This document shows, piece after piece, positions 58,859-64,000 of a stretch of DNA of 64,000 bases. Numbering within the stretch: the stretch's first letter is position 1; the number at the start of each line of letters is the position of its first letter. A program made the translations under genes and the position numbers. Source of the stretch: Micromonospora marina (lineage in GTDB: Bacteria > Actinomycetota > Actinomycetes > Mycobacteriales > Micromonosporaceae). The notes beneath the pieces are model-generated. The model was not told where the DNA came from. It did no database searches and was given only the letters and a program-made list of their open reading frames with translations. The stretch covers positions 186,001-250,000 of the forward strand of contig NZ_FMCV01000003.1 of assembly GCF_900091565.1 (NCBI RefSeq), given 5' to 3'.

Positions 58859-58900
58859 CCCTTCGGTGCACGACCTGCGCGGCAGCCCGGCAGTCCCTGT

Positions 58901-59263
58901 TCAGCGGACCTTCTTCGTCGGCCGCTTACGAGGCGGCGTCAACGACTCGGCGATCGCCGAGATCGCGGACGGCACCAGGCGGTAGTACGCCCACACACCC
59001 CGCTTCTCCCGCTCGATCAGGCCGGCTTCGGTGAGGATCCGCAGGTGATGGCTGACGGTCGGCTGGGAGAGCCCGAGCGGCGCGGTGAGGTCACTGACGG
59101 ACGCCTCGCCCTCCGGAGCTGACTGGATCAGGCTGAGCAGGCGAAGCCGGGCCGGATCGGCGAACGCCTTCAGGACTCCCGCGAGCCGTTCGGCGTCGGC
59201 CCGCTTGATCGGCTCGCCGGCGAGCGGCGAGATGGCCGGGGTGGTAGTTTTCGCAGTTCCCAC
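58901..59263 (-). CDS. ArsR-family winged-helix repressor
   Basis: 120 residues if started at GTG 59263 (a longer in-frame start at 59371 is possible but would be atypical in length). HTH core: LAGVLKAFADPARLRLLSLIQ, VSDLTAPLGLSQPTVSHHLRILTEAGLIEREKRGVWAYYRL, typical of ArsR/SmtB. No clear CVC-type metal motif precedes the recognition helix (the sequence is EASVSDL), so the ligand may not be arsenic. It ends in a Lys/Arg-rich tail. A broken second ArsR copy lies immediately upstream at 59322-59462. Confidence 0.88.
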   Translation of the reverse strand: MGTAKTTTPAISPLAGEPIKRADAERLAGVLKAFADPARLRLLSLIQSAPEGEASVSDLTAPLGLSQPTVSHHLRILTEAGLIEREKRGVWAYYRLVPSAISAIAESLTPPRKRPTKKVR

Positions 59264-59321
59264 GCCTGCATCGTTGCACCAAAGGCCGCCACCTGCCCGT
59301 ACATCCACGACCGGACCATCG

Positions 59322-59462
59322 TCAGTGGCGCGGTGGGCGACCATGAGGGCGGGTGTCAAGCGGTCGCGCACGGTGGTAGACCCAGGTGCCCCGCCGCTCG
59401 GCGTCCACCAGGCCCGCCTCGCGCAGCGTCCTGGGACGGTGGGCGATCGTCGGCCCGGTCAG
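59322..59462 (-). pseudogene. ArsR-family fragment, frameshifted into the tail of the DUF2470 gene
   Basis: On the minus strand from 59462 the frame reads LTGPTIAHRPRTLREAGLV, then DAERRGTWVYHR, a clear ArsR recognition helix and wing, and ends at a TGA at 59322. The residues that should precede it (SEAGGGGCLISDLHADETT) are found one frame away as the last residues of the DUF2470 protein. A single frameshift therefore separates the two parts. There is no start codon or N-terminal domain. It appears to be a relic of a deletion that joined an ArsR gene to its neighbour. Confidence 0.65.
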
Positions 59463-60340
59463 GTCGTCTCATCAGCGTGCAGGTCACTGATGAGGCAGCC
59501 ACCGCCTCCGGCTTCCGAGATCGACCTCCGGCTTCCGAGATCGACGCGGCCGCCCTGGGCGAGCAGCGTGCGCAGCGCCTCGGCCAGGCCGGAGCCGGCG
59601 GTGACCGGGCGGGTGAAGGGCAGCCGGGTGTCGATGTGGTCGCCCGGCCGCTCCGCGCGCAGCACCACGCCCTCGGCGTCGAGCGCGACCGGGACGACGC
59701 GCGCCGAACCGGCGGGGTCGACGAGCGCGCCGAGCCGGTCGAGGACGTCGCGGTGGCAGCGCGTCAGGTGCGCGAGGTGGGCGGCCTCGTCGACGGCGAT
59801 CGGGTCCGGCCGGGCCGCGCGGTACGCGCCGAGGTCCACCGCGACGGGATCGGCGGCTCGGTCGAGGACGACCTCGTCCGGTTCGACCGCCCACAGCGCC
59901 ACCGGCGGCAGGCCGAGCAGCGACATCACGGTTGCCGGGTCGCAGGCGTCGAGGGCGGCCGGGTCGAACCGGCGGGCGGTGCCGAGGATCCGCAGCCGGG
60001 ACCGCACCCGGGAGCGTACGGCGACCGGGGCGAGGTCTGTCACGTCGAGGTGCACCGCGCCGCGGTGGCCGCGCGCGGCCACCAGCAGGCCGCCGGTGCG
60101 GCTCATCGCGTCGACCGCGAGGACGATTGTGCCGTCGGGGAGGACGGCGTGGGCGGAGAGGAGGTCGGCGCTGGTGTCGGCGAGCGTGAGCCGCAGCGAG
60201 GAGGCGGCGGTCAGCACGCACCGGGCGGCCACGGCGTCGCAGGGCGTGGCGGAGGTGCCCGTACCGCCCGCCGACCGCACTGCGGCGACGGGTGCGACGC
60301 CTGCCGTCGGGGTCGGACGCCCGGCGGGGTGCAACGCCAT
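59459..60340 (-). CDS. DUF2470 (HugZ/PNPOx-like C-terminal) protein with chimeric tail
   Basis: 293 residues from ATG 60340, after GAGGAG. The N-terminal two thirds looks like a flavin-reductase/PNPOx-like barrel (VLPDGTIVLAVDAMSRTGG, ARGHRGAVHLDVTDLAPV). The C-terminal part (PDPIAVDEAAHLAHLTRCH to LPFTRPVTAGSGLAEALRTLLAQ) fits DUF2470. Such proteins are related to HugZ heme-degrading enzymes and are often iron regulated. An iron box lies 49 bases upstream. The last ~28 residues (from VDLGSRRS on) look foreign: they follow a 20-bp tandem repeat and match the missing start of the adjacent ArsR fragment. Confidence 0.8.
   Translation of the reverse strand: MALHPAGRPTPTAGVAPVAAVRSAGGTGTSATPCDAVAARCVLTAASSLRLTLADTSADLLSAHAVLPDGTIVLAVDAMSRTGGLLVAARGHRGAVHLDVTDLAPVAVRSRVRSRLRILGTARRFDPAALDACDPATVMSLLGLPPVALWAVEPDEVVLDRAADPVAVDLGAYRAARPDPIAVDEAAHLAHLTRCHRDVLDRLGALVDPAGSARVVPVALDAEGVVLRAERPGDHIDTRLPFTRPVTAGSGLAEALRTLLAQGGRVDLGSRRSISEAGGGGCLISDLHADETT
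59506..59545. repeat. 20-bp perfect tandem duplication
   Basis: CTCCGGCTTCCGAGATCGAC occurs twice without a gap (59506-59525, 59526-59545), inside the 3' end of the DUF2470 gene where it joins the ArsR-like tail. It probably marks the rearrangement point. Confidence 0.92.
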
Positions 60341-60389
60341 GTCTGTCTCCTCGGCCGGGAAGGGTGAGGTCGGCCGAAGTCAGACGGTA

Positions 60390-60408
60390 GTAGGTAAGGC
60401 TTACCTTC
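60390..60408 (-). promoter_or_regulatory. Iron box upstream of the DUF2470 gene
   Basis: GTAGGTAAGGCTTACCTTC is a palindromic match to the IdeR/DmdR iron box. It lies 49 bases before the ATG at 60340 and should repress that gene in the presence of iron. Confidence 0.75.
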
Positions 60409-60437
60409 GCAACGGCGGGTCGGATGCCGCAGACACG

Positions 60438-60472
60438 GTACGGGTCACGACGGTGACCGTCGTGACCCGTAC
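60438..60472. terminator. Perfect 16-bp hairpin downstream of the DUF1540 gene
   Basis: Arms 60438-60453 and 60457-60472 with a 3-base loop; on the + strand GGGCGTTTTG follows. It lies 20 bases beyond the DUF1540 stop on its downstream side and separates that gene from the DUF2470 promoter. Confidence 0.88.
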
Positions 60473-60491
60473 GGGCGTTTTGTCCGGTTCG

Positions 60492-60788
60492 TTAGGCTGG
60501 CTGGTAGGTGAGGCAGTCGCTGACCGTGGCGCCCGGACCGACCGTGATCGACTCGGCGGTGCAGGCGAGGTTGCTGTTGAACACGCACTCGGCCCGCGCA
60601 CACGCACCCACCGCGCCGGTGACCTCCGCGATCCCGCCGCTGAGCGACGACTCGACGAACGTCGCGCAGGACGCCGCGTCGGCGGACGCCGCCACGGTGA
60701 TGGCGGGAGCGTGACAGCCGTTGTCGTTGAAGCTGCACGCGGTGGCGGCGCATTCACGTACCGGCGGAGACTGCAACAGGGTCTTCAT
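60492..60788 (-). CDS. DUF1540 cysteine-rich small protein (two motif copies)
   Basis: 98 residues from ATG 60788, with GGAGG 5 bases upstream. Two DUF1540 copies are visible, each with a C-x4-C-x-FN start and a later paired Cys: CAATACSFNDNGCHAP to ASCATF, and CARAECVFNSNLACTAE to SDCLTY. Eight or more Cys in a short soluble protein suggest metal binding. An iron-box-like palindrome lies about 190 bases upstream, so it may respond to iron. Its function is not known. It is transcribed alone and ends at a strong hairpin. Confidence 0.88.
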   Translation of the reverse strand: MKTLLQSPPVRECAATACSFNDNGCHAPAITVAASADAASCATFVESSLSGGIAEVTGAVGACARAECVFNSNLACTAESITVGPGATVSDCLTYQPA

Positions 60789-60978
60789 GGTGCCTCCAAG
60801 TCATGCGGGCCGGCGGACTGTGGCGGCCGGCCTCGGTGGTGCTCGAATGCCATCTGGTATTTGCCGGGCGGCCCGGTCCTCAAACCACTCGGCCGCCACT
60901 GAGTATCTGCCTCACTTTAACAAGGGAATGCGGGTTTCGCGGCCGTACGTATCCCTTTCCCGCCGAATTCCTAACGGC

Positions 60979-61002
60979 CGAGATAAGGCTAACCTTGGTT
61001 AG
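60979..61002 (-). promoter_or_regulatory. Iron-box-like operator with overlapping palindrome
   Basis: The complement of 60979-60997 (CAAGGTTAGCCTTATCTCG) matches the iron-box consensus at about 15 of 19 positions. It overlaps a perfect palindrome CTAACCTTGGTTAG (60989-61002). It probably controls the DUF1540 gene to the left. Confidence 0.65.
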
Positions 61003-61633
61003 GTAAGTCTTTCTTCACTCTCCGGTCCGGCGAGTGCCGACGCCTGGTTGAGACCCGCCAGAACGGTGTTCAGCTGCGAATACGCGCACGGTCGTGCCGC
61101 CGGGGACCGGTCGAATGGGTGAGCGGGCGACGACGGCGAGTTCCGGAACGGCCGACGCGATTCGGTCGCGCCGGAATGCCGGCCGGAAAATCGGCGGCCC
61201 GGCCGCGATCCGGGGCGACGTCCGGCTGTGGAATGCGAATCCGGCGGTGGGTGGCGCAGGCTCCGTCGCCGCGGTGCCCGCCGGGTGGCGCCCACCTGCC
61301 GGCACGCTCGTGGCACCCTGAGCGGACAGGGCGACGGCGGTGAGGCCGAGCGGCAGCGCGCTGAAGCCCGCGCCGGTCACCGCGTCCACCTCGGCCCGCC
61401 GGCCGTCGGCGGTGAACAGGAAGGTGCCGCCGCCCGCCGATCGCCCCGCGCCGGCGACCCGGGCCGCCGCGGTGTCGCGCCTCACCCACTGACGTGGTTC
61501 GCCCGGCCCGGCTCCGCCGTGTGGCGCACAAGATCCCGGCCGGGCAGCGAAGTGTCATCGACGTTTCCCGATGAACTGCGGCGGCGTTCGTCTACAGTCG
61601 GTGCACCGTCCCTGAGCCGAGCCCGGAGCGCGT
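61003..61633. other. About 630-bp region without a convincing gene
   Basis: Between the iron-box palindrome and the GTG at 61634 no frame has both a plausible ribosome binding site and recognisable protein features. Minus-strand frames of about 150 codons are open but of low complexity (Ala/Gly/Pro/Arg). The region may be decayed sequence and holds the promoter for the genes that start at 61634. Confidence 0.6.
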
Positions 61634-62068
61634 GTGGCAAGCCCGTTCGACATCGAGGAGATCTACCCGGACGAGGGACCGGCGCCGCGGCTGCCCCGGC
61701 GGCAGGCCGGCACCTCGCCGCGGAGCGTCGCGGTGGCGCTCCTGACCGACGACACGCTGCGTACCCGCGCCGCGCTGCCGTCCGCAGCGATCGGCACGCA
61801 GCGCCGGGCGCTGCGCGGCCAGCGCGCCCTCGTGGACGCCGGGCACGTCGATGCGATCAGCGGCCACTACGAGGCGTTCCTGCGCCGGTGGACGCCGCTG
61901 GTGTCGCGGCTCGCAACCGTCGACGGCGCCGCAGCCGTGCGGGCGCGGACCGAGGTGATGGACACGGCCGTCTACGACGGCGTGGCCGAGGCCGCCGAGA
62001 CCCACGTCCGGGCGCACACCACCGCCGACATGCTCGCGGGCGTACGCGAGGACGGGCCATGCGCATGA
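61634..62068 (+). CDS. Hypothetical protein, unknown family
   Basis: 144 residues from GTG 61634. The N-terminus is acidic and Pro-rich (MASPFDIEEIYPDEGPAPRLP). The rest is predicted largely helical and Ala-rich (LRGQRALVDAGHVDAISGHYEAFLRRW, AAETHVRAHTTADMLAG). No motif, signal peptide or membrane segment is seen, and I do not recognise it. The final codons overlap the start of the P450 gene (ATGCGCATGA), so the two are translationally coupled. A role in presenting or modifying the P450 substrate is conceivable but unsupported. Confidence 0.7.
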   Translation: MASPFDIEEIYPDEGPAPRLPRRQAGTSPRSVAVALLTDDTLRTRAALPSAAIGTQRRALRGQRALVDAGHVDAISGHYEAFLRRWTPLVSRLATVDGAAAVRARTEVMDTAVYDGVAEAAETHVRAHTTADMLAGVREDGPCA

Positions 62069-63312
62069 CCATCTCCCTCGACGAGCTGCTCGGTGACGAG
62101 GTGCGGCGCGACCCGTACCCGTTCTACGCCCGGCTGCACGAGGCGGGGGAGGCGGTGGCGCTGCGGCCCGCCGACCCGCACGCGCTCGTCGTGCACGGGT
62201 ACGACGCGGTCAACGGGGTGCTGCGCGACCCGGTCTTCCGGGTGCTCGGCGCCGACTACCTGGACCGGGCCGGGGTGCGCTGGCGCCAGCACCAGGTCAT
62301 CCGGATCCTCCAGTCGTCGATGCTCAACGCCGCCGAGGGCGACCACCTGCGGGCGCGGCACCTGTTCTCCCAGGCGCTCACCCCGCGCCGGGTCGTCGCG
62401 CTGGAGCCGGCCATCGGGCGCATCGCCGACCGCCTGCTCGACGGGCTCGCCGCCGACGGCGCGGACGGGAGGCCGGTCGACTTCATGGCCCGCTTCGCGC
62501 TCCGGTTGCCCAGCGACGTCATCGGCGAGTTGCTGGGCGTGCCGGAGGCGGACCGGGAGTGGTTCCCGTCCCGGGTCCGCGCGTTCGACGCGGTGCTGGA
62601 GATCGGCCGCCGGTCCATGCGCGAGGTCCGGGCCGCCAACGTCGCGGCGGCGGAGCTGACCGCGTACTTCACCGATCTGGTCGCCGCGCGCCGGGCGCGG
62701 CCGCGTGACGACTTCGTCTCGGCGCTGCTGCGCGGCCTGGCTGCCGAACCCGGCCGGCTGAGCGCCGACGAACTGCTGGCCAACCTGATCATCATGTACA
62801 ACGCCGGGTTCCGGACCACCGCGAACCTGCTCGGCAACGGGCTGGTGCTGCTCACGGAGCGGCCGGCCGCGCGGGACGCGCTGCGCGCCGATCCGTCGCT
62901 GGCACCCTCGTACGTCGAGGAGATCCTGCGGTACGAGCCGCCGGTGCACTTCGCGGTCCGGTACGCCGCCGAGGACACCGAGGTCGCCGGCCTGCCCGTG
63001 GCGGCCGGCCGGACGGTGGTGGTGCTGACCGGCGCCGCGAACCGGGATCCGCGCCGCTTCCCCGACCCGGACCGGTTCGACCCGTCCCGCGCGGACAACC
63101 GGCATCTGGCGTTCAGCGCCGGGCCGCACTACTGCTTCGGGGCGGCGCTGGCCCGCGCCGAGGGCCGGCTGGTCCTGCCCCGCCTGCTGGACCGCTTCCC
63201 GGCGCCGGCCGTCGAACCCGGGCCGCGCCGCGCGCTGATGCTGCGCGGGTACGACCGGCTGCCGGTACGGCTGACCGACCGGGCGTCTTGCCAAACAAAC
63301 CCGATCGAGTAA
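62059..63312 (+). CDS. Cytochrome P450
   Basis: 417 residues from ATG 62059, 8 bases after GAGG (ATG 62065, forming ATGA with the previous stop, is an alternative). P450 motifs: I-helix YNAGFRTTANLLGNG, ExxR in EEILR, PDRF in the meander, and heme loop FSAGPHYCFGAALA with Cys359. No ferredoxin gene is adjacent. It precedes a discrete ACP and a KS, so a carrier-bound substrate is possible, as for P450s that oxidise ACP- or PCP-tethered acids. Tailoring of the finished product is the alternative. Confidence 0.92.
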   Translation: MRMTISLDELLGDEVRRDPYPFYARLHEAGEAVALRPADPHALVVHGYDAVNGVLRDPVFRVLGADYLDRAGVRWRQHQVIRILQSSMLNAAEGDHLRARHLFSQALTPRRVVALEPAIGRIADRLLDGLAADGADGRPVDFMARFALRLPSDVIGELLGVPEADREWFPSRVRAFDAVLEIGRRSMREVRAANVAAAELTAYFTDLVAARRARPRDDFVSALLRGLAAEPGRLSADELLANLIIMYNAGFRTTANLLGNGLVLLTERPAARDALRADPSLAPSYVEEILRYEPPVHFAVRYAAEDTEVAGLPVAAGRTVVVLTGAANRDPRRFPDPDRFDPSRADNRHLAFSAGPHYCFGAALARAEGRLVLPRLLDRFPAPAVEPGPRRALMLRGYDRLPVRLTDRASCQTNPIE

Positions 63313-63408
63313 GGTCGATGCTACGTGGAGTGTCCGCTCCGCGCCTCACAGGTTCCGCCGAGCGGGTCGAGCGCGCCGCCAGGACACCGTGGAAGGGAAA
63401 CACCGGAC

Positions 63409-63669
63409 ATGACCGATGAGATCCGCGCGTTCCTCCTCGCCGCACTCACCGAGATGAAATACGACGTCTCCGACGTTGACGACGACACCGTCTTCGGTCC
63501 CGCCGGGCTCGACGTGGACTCCCTCGGTCTGGCCGAGCTGGCGGTGCGGGTGGAGGACCGGTTCGCTGTCGCCTTCGACGACGACGAGGCGGAGGAACTC
63601 GCGATGATGACCGTCGGCGAGTTCAGTCGGGCGGTGGCGGCGCGTATCGCGCCGGCTTCGGCGCACTGA
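63409..63669 (+). CDS. Discrete acyl carrier protein
   Basis: 86 residues from ATG 63409, with GGAAGGG about 11 bases upstream. The carrier motif is PAGLDVDSLGLAELAVRVEDRF (Ser about residue 41); the C-terminal half is acidic (AFDDDEAEELAMM). It resembles type II ACPs more than the S-I-D-R donor ACPs at 12.1 and 34.5 kb. Together with the KS beginning 95 bases downstream it suggests a small type II fatty acid or polyketide priming unit, or a further decarboxylase pair, continuing beyond the window. Confidence 0.87.
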   Translation: MTDEIRAFLLAALTEMKYDVSDVDDDTVFGPAGLDVDSLGLAELAVRVEDRFAVAFDDDEAEELAMMTVGEFSRAVAARIAPASAH

Positions 63670-63733
63670 CCGATGCCGGGACTCGACAGCCGGCCGGGTC
63701 GCGGCCCGGCGATGCCGGCGCGGCACCGGGTCC

Positions 63734-63764
63734 GGGGCCAGGGCCGGGGCCGGGGCCGGGGCCG
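63734..63764 (+). repeat. GGGGCC hexanucleotide repeat before the KS start
   Basis: About five near-perfect copies of GGGGCC run directly into the GTG at 63765. The tract leaves no room for a ribosome binding site and could form stable G-rich structure. Confidence 0.8.
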
Positions 63765-64000
63765 GTGAGCGTGCGCGAACGGGTCACCGTCACCGGGATC
63801 GGCCTGGTCAGCCCGGTCGGCTCCACCGCCGCCGAGGTGTTCGACGCGGTCTGCGACGGCCGGTCCGGGCTCTCCCGCCCGCCGGCCGGCCATCCGCTGC
63901 ACGGCGTGCTCGACGTCGCCGCGTTCGCTCCGGCGATCGACCCGGCGAGCGTGCTGCCCGGCCCGGAGTCCCGCGTCGTGGACCGGTCGATCGTGATGGT
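63765..64000 (+). CDS. Ketosynthase, N-terminal part; 3' end outside window
   Basis: Seventy-eight residues are visible from GTG 63765 (GTG 63771 is also possible). The start VTVTGIGLVSPVGSTAAEVFDAV is the usual N-terminus of FabF/KSII proteins, and VVDRSIVMV corresponds to the first helix after the lid segment. The nucleophile loop lies beyond the window, so it cannot be told whether it is a condensing enzyme, a chain-length-factor-like protein or a Cys-to-Ser decarboxylase like that at 34.7 kb. It follows the discrete ACP gene and presumably works with it. Confidence 0.85.
   Translation, partial: MSVRERVTVTGIGLVSPVGSTAAEVFDAVCDGRSGLSRPPAGHPLHGVLDVAAFAPAIDPASVLPGPESRVVDRSIVM

Noticed and set aside
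61015-61485. Minus-strand open frame of about 156 codons
   Set aside because: No ribosome binding site, no recognisable fold, low-complexity Ala/Gly/Pro/Arg composition in a region that looks non-coding.
63673-63768. Short + strand ATG frame between the ACP and the KS
   Set aside because: Only about 31 codons, made largely of the GGGGCC repeat (Arg-Gly), no ribosome binding site, and it ends inside the KS start.
1-64000. CRISPR arrays, tRNA/rRNA genes, insertion sequences, integrases or attachment sites
   Set aside because: I saw no regularly spaced repeats, RNA gene consensus, transposase or integrase motifs anywhere in the window.

Overview
The window is very GC-rich DNA with strong codon bias, ATGA/GTGA start-stop overlaps, many GTG starts and rare TTA leucine codons. 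This is typical of an actinomycete; a Micromonosporaceae-like host is my inference, because no rRNA or tRNA gene is present to place it. Most of the window (1 to about 52.8 kb, and again from about 61.6 kb) is a hybrid NRPS / AT-less (trans-AT) PKS cluster of the leinamycin family. The diagnostic feature is the end of the first gene: ACP-ACP, a DUF2156/GNAT-like domain, a PLP-dependent C-S lyase (SH) domain and a thioesterase. It is followed in order by homologues of LnmK, LnmL and LnmM.

Layout. 1-14.8 kb (+): the 3' part of the PKS, LnmK-like acyltransferase/decarboxylase, donor ACP, HMG-CoA synthase, and an alpha/beta-hydrolase with a cysteine nucleophile. 14.8-16.2 kb: a 32-residue peptide gene and a PqqD-like/RRE domain fused to an M50 membrane protease. 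16.3-19.4 kb (-): a DrrAB-like ABC exporter and a P450. 19.6-21.0 kb (+): a class III aminotransferase. 21.0-28.3 kb (-): type II thioesterase and a PCP-Cy-Cy-A(Cys)-PCP-Ox-KS megasynthase. 28.4-37.1 kb (+): trans-AT/enoylreductase, a duplicated protein of unknown function, an A(Thr)-PCP didomain, a SyrB2-type halogenase, an ACP, a decarboxylase KS and a flavoprotein. 37.2-42.1 kb (+): a complete peptide-type ABC importer. 42.1-43.0 kb (-): DUF3224 and glyoxalase-fold genes. 43.2-52.8 kb (+): methyltransferase, cobalamin-type radical SAM enzyme, SARP/AfsR-like regulator, aromatic-type flavin hydroxylase and an ABC exporter. 52.9-61.0 kb looks like a separate iron-linked block: acyl-CoA dehydrogenase, heterodimeric ABC exporter, ArsR, DUF2470 and DUF1540 genes, with three iron-box-like operators and two gene fragments. 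61.6-64 kb: an unknown protein, a P450, an ACP and the start of a ketosynthase.

Proposed working model (inference). L-Thr is loaded on the A-PCP didomain and chlorinated there by the SyrB2-like enzyme. It is moved by the cysteine hydrolase (SyrC-like) to the N-terminal PCP of the NRPS. It is then condensed and cyclised with Cys by the tandem Cy domains and oxidised to a thiazole by the Ox domain. The chain passes to PKS modules that mostly lie upstream of this window. The last modules here reduce, methylate and extend the chain, a beta-branch is added through LnmK/LnmL/HMGS, sulfur is installed by DUF-SH, and the thioesterase releases the product. Malonyl units come from the single discrete AT. 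No enoyl-CoA hydratase for the beta-branch lies in the window.

The parts that look least described are the small peptide plus RRE-M50 protease inside a leinamycin-type cluster, the complete SyrB1/B2/C-like chlorothreonine set, a 50-bp perfect palindrome between the divergent NRPS and AT genes whose core recurs upstream of the aminotransferase, and two different beta-branch donor systems. All domain, specificity and motif calls were read by eye; no database search was run.
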